A stretch of 64,000 nt of DNA, taken from contig NZ_JAFCLZ010000009.1 of the NCBI RefSeq assembly GCF_018130165.1, positions 124,001 to 188,000 of the forward strand, in the 5' to 3' direction. Position numbers and translations under genes: made by a program. The DNA comes from Bradyrhizobium sp. JYMT SZCCT0180. GTDB taxonomy: Bacteria > Pseudomonadota > Alphaproteobacteria > Rhizobiales > Xanthobacteraceae. Positions 9,049-18,400 of the stretch are shown piece by piece; position 1 is the stretch's first letter, and every line of letters begins with the position of its first letter. Below the pieces are notes generated by a model. The model was not told where the DNA came from, did no database searches, and saw only the letters and a program-made list of their open reading frames with translations.

Positions 9049-10554
9049 TCAGGTGGAGTTGGCTCGGTCGCGAAACGCTTCGACCATCAACGGGTTAAGC
9101 CCGAGTTCCGTCAGAGCGTCGCGGGCGCGGGCGTTGTCCTGGGCGCGGCCGGCGAGCCGATGGCCGCTAAGGCGATCCGGCAATGCCGTGAGCAGCGCGC
9201 CTTGTCCGAGCCGCCGGGCCCATTCCTGCAGATCCTGCGCCAGGAAGCGGTAGCCGCCGACCGCCATGATGCCGGACGGCGGCGCTGTTATGTTGATGGC
9301 GCCGGTCGAGCGGTCGAGCCGCGCGGAATAATCGGTGTCGACGTAATCGCGCGGCGGGGCCGCGATCAGCGAGTCGCTGGGTGGCGGCGGCGGCGCGTAG
9401 GCCGCGACCGGGATCATCGGTCCGCGCAGTCCCAGGGTACCCCGCGGCGTCAGCAGGATGTCGCCCGCGATCGAGGAGCCCGGCAGTTCGCGCGGCGCGC
9501 CGTGCGGTCCTGACTTGATCAGGGCCGGCGAACCGTCGTCCGAAATCCTGCGCGCCCCGAACAAACCGACTTCGCCGAACAGATAGACGTCGGTCAGCGT
9601 TGCCTGCTGGGCCGACCAGGACGCGCTCGACATCACCTGTTCCGGCGCGCGCCACAAGCCGATGACGTTGCGCAGGGAGGGCAGGCTGCCCGCGAGGTCG
9701 AGTTCGTCCAGCCGCAGCGCCAGTTGGGCCGGGGCAATCAGCGTGTCGCAGGCATGCTCGTTGACCTGCTGCTCCATCACTTCTTCGTCGAAGGGATGGT
9801 GCAACACCAGCGTTCCGCCCGACAGCAGCCACACCGTCAGCGTCGATGCGAGGCCGGCAAACGACATCGGCGAAAACGCCGACAGGATCGTGGCGCCCTG
9901 CGGCACGTCGCTTTCGAGCGAGACCGATAGCCCTCCGGCGATCAGGCCGAGGTGGGCGCGCGGCACGGGCCGGAAACCGTCCGAGGTCAGATCGAACGAG
10001 ATCAGCGCCGCCTTGCGGCCATCCTGGATCACCGCGCGCGCCGTTGTCGATTCCCGAAGGATCGCGTTGTCAAGCGAGGCCATCCCTTCCGGCAAATCGG
10101 TGCCGAAGCCGCAGACATGGCGGATCGAAAACGCTTCGGCCGCGGCATTCATGGCCAGATCCGAATAGACGATGCCATCGACCTTGCTTGTGGTGACGAT
10201 CGCGCGCGCCGCGGTGCGGTTGAGCGCCATGGTCAGTTCCGACTGCCGCCACAGCAAGGGCAGCACAGCGACCACCAGTCCGGCGCGATAGGCGGCCAGA
10301 ATTGTCAGCGCGAATTCGATAGTATTCGGCAGCTGAACGGCGACGACGGAGTTGGCGGGCAATCCGGATTCGATGAAATGCGCAGCCAGCGCGGAAATGG
10401 CGCGGTCGGCCTGCGCGTAGGTGAGACGCTTCGGCGTCTGCCCGGTGACGCGCTGCTTGTTCGGCGGATCGACCAGCGCCATAGCATCCGGCTGCCGTGC
10501 CAGCGACCGCTTGAACAACGTATCGAGCGTGGGCGAAGCGGCTGGCTGGGTCAC
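9049..10554 (-). CDS. Degenerate AMP-binding (acyl-CoA synthetase-like) protein
   Basis: A 501-residue member of the adenylate-forming (ANL) superfamily by its N-terminal plan (LTYAQADRAISALAAHF, then VVAVQLPNTIEFALTILAAYRAG). The usual Ser/Thr/Gly-rich P-loop (TSGTTGxPK) is replaced at residues 186-201 by SFDLTSDGFRPVPRAH. The C-terminal PxxxxGK catalytic lysine motif is also absent; the protein ends GLNPLMVEAFRDRANST. It may act as a pseudoenzyme or use an unusual chemistry. The start is GTG, 22 bases after the stop of the preceding solute-binding protein gene on the same strand, which suggests one operon. Confidence 0.72.
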   Translation of the reverse strand: MTQPAASPTLDTLFKRSLARQPDAMALVDPPNKQRVTGQTPKRLTYAQADRAISALAAHFIESGLPANSVVAVQLPNTIEFALTILAAYRAGLVVAVLPLLWRQSELTMALNRTAARAIVTTSKVDGIVYSDLAMNAAAEAFSIRHVCGFGTDLPEGMASLDNAILRESTTARAVIQDGRKAALISFDLTSDGFRPVPRAHLGLIAGGLSVSLESDVPQGATILSAFSPMSFAGLASTLTVWLLSGGTLVLHHPFDEEVMEQQVNEHACDTLIAPAQLALRLDELDLAGSLPSLRNVIGLWRAPEQVMSSASWSAQQATLTDVYLFGEVGLFGARRISDDGSPALIKSGPHGAPRELPGSSIAGDILLTPRGTLGLRGPMIPVAAYAPPPPPSDSLIAAPPRDYVDTDYSARLDRSTGAINITAPPSGIMAVGGYRFLAQDLQEWARRLGQGALLTALPDRLSGHRLAGRAQDNARARDALTELGLNPLMVEAFRDRANST

Positions 10555-10576
10555 GGCGTCACATCGATGGCTTGCG

Positions 10577-12409
10577 TCATTTGGTTTGCGCGTCCGGTCT
10601 GTGCCACCACGTTTCCGGCAGGTAGCCCGTCAAAGCGATGGTTGAAGGCCGTTCTACCCGATTCCATCGCGCGATCCATTGCTCGGCGACGTTAAACAAC
10701 GGGATAGCGTAGAAGCCCGACATCAGGGTCCGGTCCAGCGCGCGCACCGCCGAGACGAATTCCGGCCGCTCGCGGGCCTCCAGCAGCGCCGCGATCAGGG
10801 CGTCGATCGCCGGATCCTTTGCGCCCATGTAGTTCCTTGTGCCGGATATATCGGCGGCCTGGCTGCCCCAATAGAACGACTGCTCGTTGCCGGGTGACAG
10901 CGACTGGTCCCAGCGGTTCTGCAGCATGTCGAACTCGTAGCCGAGCCGGCGCTGGTCGAATTGCACCGGATCGACCGCGCGCACGCTGGCCTCGATGCCG
11001 GCGCGTTTGAGGTCTCTGGCGTAGGCCAGCGCGATCCGTTCCTGGTCGCGCGTCGTGACCAGGATCTCGAAGGTGAGGGGTGTTTTGGTCGCGCGCTGGC
11101 GCAGCACGGTGCCGTCGAGCACGTAGCCGGCCTCGGACAGCAGAGCGAGGGCGGCCCGCAGCGCCGCGCGGTCGCGGCCCGAACCGTCTGACATGGGCAG
11201 GCGGAAGCTGCCGTCGAGAATGTCAGGCGGAATATGCGCGAGGTACGGCTTCAACAGTTCGCGCTCGCGCGCATCGGCGGCGCGGCCATAGGCTGACAAT
11301 TCCGACCCGGCGAAGAAGCCTCCGGCACGCGTATAGAGGCCGAAGAAGTAGTTGCGGTTGATCCATTCGAAATCGAACAGCAGCGTCAGCGCGCGCCGCA
11401 CGCGGACGTCGGAAAACAGCGGACGGCGGGTGTTGAACACCAAATACTCCGACGGCTGCGGCATCCCCGGCTTGATGGTGTCGCGGATCAGCTCGCCGCT
11501 GCGGGCGGCCGGGAAATCATAGCCGTCGTGCCAGCGCAGCGGCTCGGCCTCATTGCGGAAATCGTACAGACCGCGCTTGAAGGCCTCGAACTGGCCGTTG
11601 GACTCGCGGTAGTAATCGAACCGTATCTCGTCGAAGTTCCACAGGCCCCGGTTCGCCGGCAGGTCACGGCCCCAATAGTCGGGATTGCGCGTCAGCGTGA
11701 CGCTGGCGCCGGGTCGCACCGCAGTGACGCGGTAGGGACCGGAACCGACCGGTCCCGTCATCGTGGTTTCTTCAAAGGTTTCGGGATCGACGGCATGGCG
11801 CGGCAATATCGGCATCAGGCCGAGGATCAGCGGCAGTTCGCGGTCGGGCGCGCCGCCGAAATCGAACCTGACGGTGAGCGGGTCGGGCGCCTCGGCCTTG
11901 GCGACCTTGGCGTAATACTGGCGGTGGTTGGGGCGGCCGCGGTCGCGCAGCAGCGCCCAGGAAAACAGCACGTCGTCGGCCACGACCGGCTTGCCATCCG
12001 AGAACCGCGCCCGGGGATCGAGATGGAACGTGACATAGCTTCTGACGTCGTCGGTCTCGACGCTCCTGGCGAGCAGGCCGTAGAGCGTGAAGGCCTCGTC
12101 ATTGCCGCGGCTCATCAGGCTCTCGACGACAAAGCCCCTGATCTGCTGCAGGGCGAGGCCCCGGACGATGAACGGATTGAGGCTGTCGAAGGTGCCAAGC
12201 AGACCCCAGACCAGCCGGCCGCCCTTCGGCGCATCCGGATTGGCGTAGGGCATGTGGGCAAAATCGGCGGGCAGGGCCGGCGCGCCATGCATGGAGATGG
12301 CATGGCTTTCACCGGCGCGGGCCCTGCCCGCGAGCGCCATCGGCACCAGGCCGAGCGCCAGCACAACGCTGGCGAGAATACCAAGCCGGATACGTCCAAA
12401 GGCTAACAT
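10577..12409 (-). CDS. Family 5 extracellular solute-binding protein (YejA-like)
   Basis: A periplasmic peptide-type ABC binding protein of about 610 residues. The chosen ATG gives a clear signal peptide (MLAFGRIRLGILASVVLALG... ending near AGRARA); an in-frame ATG at 12442 would add 11 residues. The mature part has SBP-family-5 features: an early PYANPDAPKGGRLVWG, FHLDPRARFSDGKPVVADDVLFSW, and LVFNTRRPLFSDVRVRRAL. The long form with this start is typical of YejA and microcin-C-type peptide binding proteins. No permease or ATPase genes are adjacent; instead the adenylate-forming-like gene follows by 22 bases. Confidence 0.85.
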   Translation of the reverse strand: MLAFGRIRLGILASVVLALGLVPMALAGRARAGESHAISMHGAPALPADFAHMPYANPDAPKGGRLVWGLLGTFDSLNPFIVRGLALQQIRGFVVESLMSRGNDEAFTLYGLLARSVETDDVRSYVTFHLDPRARFSDGKPVVADDVLFSWALLRDRGRPNHRQYYAKVAKAEAPDPLTVRFDFGGAPDRELPLILGLMPILPRHAVDPETFEETTMTGPVGSGPYRVTAVRPGASVTLTRNPDYWGRDLPANRGLWNFDEIRFDYYRESNGQFEAFKRGLYDFRNEAEPLRWHDGYDFPAARSGELIRDTIKPGMPQPSEYLVFNTRRPLFSDVRVRRALTLLFDFEWINRNYFFGLYTRAGGFFAGSELSAYGRAADARERELLKPYLAHIPPDILDGSFRLPMSDGSGRDRAALRAALALLSEAGYVLDGTVLRQRATKTPLTFEILVTTRDQERIALAYARDLKRAGIEASVRAVDPVQFDQRRLGYEFDMLQNRWDQSLSPGNEQSFYWGSQAADISGTRNYMGAKDPAIDALIAALLEARERPEFVSAVRALDRTLMSGFYAIPLFNVAEQWIARWNRVERPSTIALTGYLPETWWHRPDAQTK

Positions 12410-12677
12410 CGGCACGCGCGGATTTGATTCGGAATGACACACCAGCGAGCTTTACCATAGGCCTTGACCATAGGCCTTGGTGTCCACCGGGACCGCAGCC
12501 AAAGATACTTGTCGGCATTGATCTTTTCGTCTGCCGCTGTATTGAAGGCGTGCAATTGGTCAGGGCGTGGCGCTGTCACGTATCCGCCTCAATTGACTAG
12601 GAGACAGCCGCCCAAACGGCTAGGTGTCGGTGCCTGCAGCGGTTTCGGGCGCTCCCGTTCAGAAAGGGTTTTCCGCA
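12410..12677. other. Divergent spacer between solute-binding protein and IalB-like genes
   Basis: A 268-base spacer between divergent start codons. Promoters for both genes must lie here, but no convincing -35/-10 pair, operator or structured RNA could be recognised by eye. A short purine-rich ribosome binding site (AGAAAGGG, 12661-12668) precedes the IalB-like start. Confidence 0.5.
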
Positions 12678-13517
12678 ATGAATTTCCGTATTTTGGCCGT
12701 CCGGCCGCGTGGGCGGGTTGCCGCCTTGTTGGCGGCGACGGCATTGTCGGCGCTCGTTGCGAGCGCGCAGGCCCAGACCCCGGCTCCGGCCCCCGGTGCC
12801 CCCGCAGCGGCGCCCAAGGAGGCCCCGAAGGCCGCTCCCAAGGCTGCCCCGAAAGCCGCTCCGAAGGCTCAGGCGCCTGCCGCCCCGAACGCCCAGCCGG
12901 CCCCGCCGGCCGCTGCCGGCGGCGCTCCCCCCGCAGGCGGTCAGACGCAGGACCAGCAGGTCCAGCTGATCTATGCGCCCTGGACCAAATTCTGCCTCAA
13001 GGGGCAGGACGCCGGCGCCAAGCAGGTCTGCTTCACCGGCAAGGACGGGCGCATCGAGTCCGGCCAGCCGGTCATCGCGGCCGTCATCATCGAGCCGGAA
13101 GGCGAGCCGAAGAAGATCCTGCGCGTGACGCTGCCGCTCGGCATGCAGCTCGTGCACGGCACCCGCGTCATCGTCGATGCCAATCCCCCGGCGCAGAGCC
13201 CCTATGTGATCTGCTTCCAGAATGGTTGCATGTCGGACTACGAAGTGACCCCGGAACTGCTGGCCAACTTGAAGAAGGGCCAGAACCTGGTGGTCCAGGC
13301 GATCAACTCCAACGGAGCGCCGCTCACGCTGCCGCTGCCGCTCGCCGAATTCGCCAAGGCCTATGACGGCCCGCCGACCGACCCCAAGGAATTCGAAAAG
13401 ACCCAGCAGAAGTTGCAGGAAGAGCTGCAGAAGCGGGCTGAAGAAGCTCGCAAGAAGCTCGAGGCCAACCCGCCCGCTGGCGGCGCGCCGGGCAATGCCA
13501 ATCCGGCGGCCAAGTAA
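12678..13517 (+). CDS. Invasion-associated locus B (IalB) family protein
   Basis: A 279-residue exported protein. The ATG at 12678 follows AGAAAGGG by nine bases and opens a signal peptide (hydrophobic LLAATALSALVA, cleavage near AQA). A linker of about 65 residues is Ala/Pro/Lys-rich with repeated APKA units. The folded IalB domain follows (WTKFCLKGQ..., residues about 95-230), with cysteines in FCLKG, VCFTG and ICFQNGC. The C-terminus is a charged helical tail. IalB-type proteins are periplasmic or envelope proteins of uncertain function that are abundant in Rhizobiales. A strong terminator follows. Confidence 0.85.
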   Translation: MNFRILAVRPRGRVAALLAATALSALVASAQAQTPAPAPGAPAAAPKEAPKAAPKAAPKAAPKAQAPAAPNAQPAPPAAAGGAPPAGGQTQDQQVQLIYAPWTKFCLKGQDAGAKQVCFTGKDGRIESGQPVIAAVIIEPEGEPKKILRVTLPLGMQLVHGTRVIVDANPPAQSPYVICFQNGCMSDYEVTPELLANLKKGQNLVVQAINSNGAPLTLPLPLAEFAKAYDGPPTDPKEFEKTQQKLQEELQKRAEEARKKLEANPPAGGAPGNANPAAK

Positions 13518-13542
13518 CGCCGCTTCGATCGACAAACAAAAA

Positions 13543-13566
13543 GGCGCCCGGTCCGGGCGCCTTTTT
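13543..13566 (+). terminator. Rho-independent terminator of the IalB-like gene
   Basis: Perfect 9-bp stem GGCGCCCGG / CCGGGCGCC (13543-13551 with 13553-13561) followed directly by TTTTT (13562-13566), 26 bases after the stop codon. The ideal pairing leaves a one-base loop, so in RNA the stem will open by one or two pairs. Confidence 0.9.
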
Positions 13567-13612
13567 CGTTCAGGGGACGACCAGTCAGTCGTCGTTCCCC
13601 AGATGCTGCGCA

Positions 13613-13758
13613 GTGCCAAAAGCGCGTTTACGCGCGTCTTTGACGCGCTATGGTGATGCGCTGCTGATCCGGGGTCCAGATGGGTCCCCCGATGCGCAAT
13701 TGCGCATCTGAGCTCTGCGGAGCAGCGTGAAGGACGCTGCACCGCGTCCGGGACACGC
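13613..13758 (-). repeat. Dispersed intergenic repeat, copy 2 (reverse)
   Basis: Reverse-oriented relative of the element at 7539-7680. In reverse complement it reads GTCCCGGACGCGG, CTGCTCCGCAGAG, GGACCCCGG, GCGCATC, TAGCGCGTC-AAGACGCGCG, GCGCTTTTG in the same order. The middle carries an extra palindrome, GATGCGCAATTGCGCATC, near 13693-13710. It separates the IalB-like gene from convergent hspQ. Confidence 0.75.
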
Positions 13759-13760
13759 GA

Positions 13761-14093
13761 CTAATTCAGCGAGGGATTGCGCGGACGGTAGCCGCCGGAC
13801 TTGTCCTTGACGAAGATCTCGGCGACCTGCGAATGCCGGATCGGTTCGCCGGACTCGTCGGGCAGCAGGTTCTGCTCGGAGACATAGGCGACGTATTCGG
13901 AGTCCGAATTCTCCGCCAGCAGATGATAGAACGGCTGATCCTTGTGCGGCCGAACGTTCTCAGGGATCGACAACCACCATTCCTCGGTATTGTTGAATAC
14001 CGGATCGATGTCGAAAATCACGCCCCGGAATGAAAACACCCGGTGACGGACGATCTGACCGATCTGGAATTTGGCGGTGCGCGCTTTAATCAT
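13761..14093 (-). CDS. hspQ: Heat shock protein HspQ (YccV-like)
   Basis: A 110-residue protein of the HspQ/YccV family. In enterobacteria HspQ is a heat-shock-induced adaptor and allosteric activator of Lon, and it binds hemimethylated DNA in vitro. Family features are IGQIVRHRVFSFRGVIFDIDP at residues 11-31, PFYHLLAEN at 54-62 and YVSEQNLLPD at 69-78. Length is normal. The start is an ATG; the gene stands alone, divergent from the AEC transporter and ending just beside a dispersed repeat. Confidence 0.92.
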   Translation of the reverse strand: MIKARTAKFQIGQIVRHRVFSFRGVIFDIDPVFNNTEEWWLSIPENVRPHKDQPFYHLLAENSDSEYVAYVSEQNLLPDESGEPIRHSQVAEIFVKDKSGGYRPRNPSLN

Positions 14094-14215
14094 ATCTCGT
14101 CGAATAGACCATGATTGTGGCCGATGCTAGGGGCAAAAGCTTGATTACCTCTCAAGTCCAGCTGGCACATCCGGCGCCAGCACGCGGAAAACGTTGAAGA
14201 AAAGACCCCCATTGC

Positions 14216-15169
14216 ATGGCTGATATCCTCAATCTGGCGATTCCCTATTTCGGGGTGATCTTCATCGGCTTTGCCTGCGGCAAGACCAGGGGGCTGCCGG
14301 AGGCGGGGCTGGCCTGGATGAATTTCTTCCTGCTCTACGTCTCGCTGCCGGCCCTGATGTTCGGCATCATGGCCAAGACGCCGTTTTCGGAACTCAACAA
14401 CCCGCCATTCCTGATTGCGACCACGCTCGGGACCGTGATCGCCTTCGTCGCGGCCGTTGTGACGGGCCGGGTCATCGGCGAATTGTCGCTGCGCAAGGCC
14501 ACTTTGGCCGGGCTGGCCGGCGCCTATGGCAATATCGGCTATATGGGCCCGGGGCTGGCGCTCGCCGTGCTCGGCACCAAGGCGGCGGCGCCGACCGCGC
14601 TGATTTTTTGTTGCGACAGCATTTTCCTGTTTTCGATCGTACCTATCCTGATCGCGTTCACCGATCGCGAGCATCGCTCGCTGCTGCACACGCTCGGCAT
14701 CGTGGTGCGGCAGATCGTGCTCAACCCGCTGATCATGTCGGCCGGCGCCGGCGCGCTTGCCGCGGCGCTGCATTTTCGTCCCCCCGTCGCGATCGACAAC
14801 ACGCTGGTGTTTTTGCAGAACGCCGCGGCACCGACGGCGCTGTTCGTGCTGGGTGTCACCGTCGCGTTGCGCCCGTTCGATCGCGTGCCCTGGGAGGTGC
14901 CCGGCGTGATCGCGGTCAAATTGTTGATCCATCCGCTGATCGTGTTCGGTCTGATGCTGCTGTTCGGACCGTTCGCGCAGCCCTGGGCCGCCACCGCGGT
15001 CCTGATGGCGTCACTGCCGCCGGCGCTCAACGTGTTCGTGATCGCGCGGCAGAACAACACCTGGATCGAGCCGGCGTCGGTCGCCGTCCTGATCGGCACC
15101 TTCGCCTCCGTCGTCACGCTGACCAGCGTGATGTGGTTCATCCAGAGCGGACGGCTGGCGCTGCCTTAA
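14216..15169 (+). CDS. AEC family transporter (auxin efflux carrier type)
   Basis: A 317-residue inner-membrane protein with about ten hydrophobic segments, in the AEC/malonate-transporter family. Visible family features include the N-terminal LNLAIPYFGVIFIGFACGKTRGLPE, the inner motif YGNIGYMGPGLALAVLG around residue 103, and a C-terminal repeat ending in APTALFVLGVTVALRP and TAVLMASLPPALNVFV. Substrates of bacterial AEC proteins are usually small carboxylates; nothing nearby identifies this one. It is monocistronic and divergent from hspQ. Confidence 0.88.
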   Translation: MADILNLAIPYFGVIFIGFACGKTRGLPEAGLAWMNFFLLYVSLPALMFGIMAKTPFSELNNPPFLIATTLGTVIAFVAAVVTGRVIGELSLRKATLAGLAGAYGNIGYMGPGLALAVLGTKAAAPTALIFCCDSIFLFSIVPILIAFTDREHRSLLHTLGIVVRQIVLNPLIMSAGAGALAAALHFRPPVAIDNTLVFLQNAAAPTALFVLGVTVALRPFDRVPWEVPGVIAVKLLIHPLIVFGLMLLFGPFAQPWAATAVLMASLPPALNVFVIARQNNTWIEPASVAVLIGTFASVVTLTSVMWFIQSGRLALP

Positions 15170-15475
15170 CCAGGGCGCGGACTCATCAGCCTGCATTTCC
15201 GAGATTGCCCCTAACCGGACATGCCGCAGACATGCCAAATCGACGCGAATGACCCAGCATGGACATGTTCGCTTCGCCTGGGCCTACGACTTGGTCCGGC
15301 CGTACCTTGTAAAATGACGAAATGCCAAACATACAATCGCGTGCTTCGATCCTGATCGCAGTAGGTCAGCTACCAAGACCTAATGAATGAGGTGCGATCT
15401 GAAGCTTATCAGGATAGTGTTCCCGATCTTCGCTCCCAAGGTCCTTAGCTCATAGCGTGAGCGTTGGAGGCTGCG
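15170..15475. other. Intergenic region before the cyclase gene
   Basis: About 306 bases, visibly less GC-rich than flanking genes. No gene, terminator or convincing promoter was recognised. A GGAGG ribosome binding site at 15466-15470 decides the start of the next gene. Confidence 0.5.
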
Positions 15476-18400
15476 ATGCGGGAGGTTGCGGACTGGCTCA
15501 AGGGTCTCGGCCTGGAGCGGTACACGCGCTGCTTCGCTGAGAACGACATCGATCTTTCGATTCTGGGTGACCTGAATGATTCCGATCTCGAAAAGATCGG
15601 GGTTGCGTCACTCGGCCATCGCCGCAAGCTTCTCCGCGCTATTGCAGATCTCGCAAATTTAGAGAAACACCCGTCCGCAGCTGCCAGCCTACCAGCCGGC
15701 ACAGCTGTGGGTGGGCGGCAGCCGGACCTCGCGGAGCGCCGCCAAGTTACTGTGATGTTTTCCGACCTGGTCGGCTCGACGGCGCTTTCCGCGCGCCTGG
15801 ATCCGGAGGATTTGCGCGAGGTGATTTCCGCGTATCAGAACTGCGTCGCCGAGATCGTGCGGCGCTTCGGCGGCTTCGTCGCGAAGTACATGGGTGACGG
15901 CGTGCTCATTTATTTCGGGTATCCGCAGTCGCACGAGGACGACGCTGAGCAAGCTGTGCGGGCGGGCCTAGAGGTGGTTGCGGCAGTGAATGCACTCCAG
16001 GCATCCGTTCCACTGCAAACCCGGGTCGGTATTGCGACTGGGCTGGTGGTGGTCGGCGACCTGATTGGATCAGGAGAGGCTCAGGAGCGCAGTATTATCG
16101 GCGAGACACCAAACTTCGCTGCGCGCCTGCAAGGGGTCGCAGAGCCTAATATGGTCGTGATCGCCGACAACACGCGAAGGCTTCTCGGCGATCTGTTCGA
16201 GCTCGAGGACCTCGGCCTACAAGACCTCAAGGGCATCGTCGGCCCGGCGCGGGCCTGGGCGGCGCTCCGGGAGAGTGCCGTGGAAAGTCGTTTCGAGGCG
16301 ATGCACGCAACGGGCCTGACCGCTCTGGTCGGACGGGACGAAGAAGGCGAACTGCTGCTTCGGCGCTGGTCCAGAGCAGGGGGCGGCGAAGGCCAGGTCG
16401 TGCTGATCTCGGGCGAGGCCGGCATCGGAAAGTCGCGGCTCACGGCCGCATTGCTGGAACGGCTCGCCGGTGAGCCGCACACGCGCCTGCGCTATTTTTG
16501 CTCGCCTCAGCACACGGACAACGCGTTTAATCCGATCATCGGTCAGATGGAACGGGCCGCCGGCTTCAGGCACGACGACGCACCGCAGGTGAAGTGCGAC
16601 AAACTCGACACCCTTCTTGCGCAGGCATCGACGTCGAGCCACGACATTGTGCTGTTTGCCAATATGCTGTCGCTCCCCAACGATGGCCGCTACCCCGCGC
16701 TCGGTCTGACCCCCCAGCAACAGCGGCAGAGAACGCTGCAAGCACTCGTTTCTCAGTTGGAGGCTCTGACGCGGCAAAGCCCAGTGCTGATGATCTTCGA
16801 GGATGCCCATTGGACCGACCCCACGAGCCTGGAGGTGCTCGGTCTAGTGGTTGAACGTATTCAGGCCCTTCCGGTGCTGCTGATCGTGACATTCCGGCCG
16901 GAGTTCGAGCCACCGTGGATCGGGCGGCCTCACGTGACTTCCCTCACCATCAATCGGCTGGCGGAGCGCGAGATCGTCTCCCTGATCGACCGAATCGTCG
17001 GCGGCCGGATGCTGCCGGCGGGCATCCGACGGGACATAATCGAGCGCGCCGACGGCATCCCTCTGTTCGTGGAGGAGATGACGAAGGCGGTACTGGAGGC
17101 GGAGAGCGAAGGCGAGGCACGGCGGACCGCCGCCGCGGTTCCATCGCCCACCTTGGCGGTGCCTGCAAGCTTGCATGCATCCCTGATGGCGCGGCTCGAC
17201 CGGCTCGGCGCCGCCAAGGAGGTCGCGCAGAAGGGGGCGGCAATTGGACGCGAATTCTCGTATGCCTTACTGACTGCAGTGACCGGCAAGCCGGACGCGG
17301 AGCTCGGATCGGCGCTCGATCGTCTGATTGCGGCCGGTTTGCTGTTCCGGCAGGGCGTGCCGCCGCATGCGACATACCTGTTCAAGCACGCCCTTGTGCA
17401 GGACGCGGCCTACGGCACGCTGCTGCGCGAGCCGAGGCGCGCGCTTCACGCCCGCATCGCCAATGCCCTTGAGGGCCAGTTCGCGGACGTCGTGGCAACC
17501 CATCCGCAGCTGCTGGCTCATCATTGCACCGAGGCCGGGCTGATCGAGAAGGCCGCGGGCCTGTGGGGCGAGGCGGGGCAACGGTCACTGGCGCGCTCGG
17601 CCCTGGTCGAAGGTGCGGCTCAGCTCACACGCGCCATCAACCAGATTACCACCTTACCTACCACGCCCGCGCTGCGCCGTGAACAAATCAAGCTCCAGGT
17701 CGCGCTTGCCAATGCGATGATGCACACCAAAGGCTATGCGGCCCCTGAGACAAAGGCTTCTCTCGATCGGGCGCGCCTGTTTATCGAGCGAGCGGAGGCA
17801 CTCGGAGAGTCTACCGACGACCCATTACTGCTGTTTTCGGTTCTCTATGGCTTCTGGGTTGCGAGTTTTGTGAACTTCAATGGTGATATCTGCTGCGAGC
17901 TTGCGCGGCAGTTCCTGGCTCTTGCGGAGAAGCAAGGTGCGACGGTGCCGCTCATGATCGGGCATCGGATCATGGGCAATTCCCTGCTGCTCGCAGGTGA
18001 CGTCGCAGAGGCCAGGGTGCATTACGATCGGGGAGCCGCACTTTACAATCCAGCCGAGCATCGGCCACTGGCGATGCGGTTTGGACAAGACATCGAAGTG
18101 TCAATCTTATCATTTCGGGCGTTGGCCCTGTGGTTGCTTGGTTATCCCGAAGCTGCCCTCGCAGACACACACCGTGCACTCAAGAATGCGCGTGCGATTG
18201 GTCAGGCCACTACGCTGATGTTTGCGTTGAGCCACGTGCCTTTGACCTGCATCCAGTGCGGGGATTACGCGGCAGCAATCGCGCAAGCTGATGAAGTTGT
18301 TAAGTTGGCGGACGAAAAAGGCACATTACTGTGGAAGGCGGCGGGTACGATCTTTAAGGGTTTCGTCTTTGCGCTGACCGGCAGCGCCCCGAACGCAATC

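Noticed and set aside
12597..13742. A 381-codon minus-strand frame over the IalB-like gene and a dispersed repeat
   Set aside because: Its first part translates the repeat element and the rest is antisense to IalB; the Gly/Arg/Leu-rich product is a shadow.
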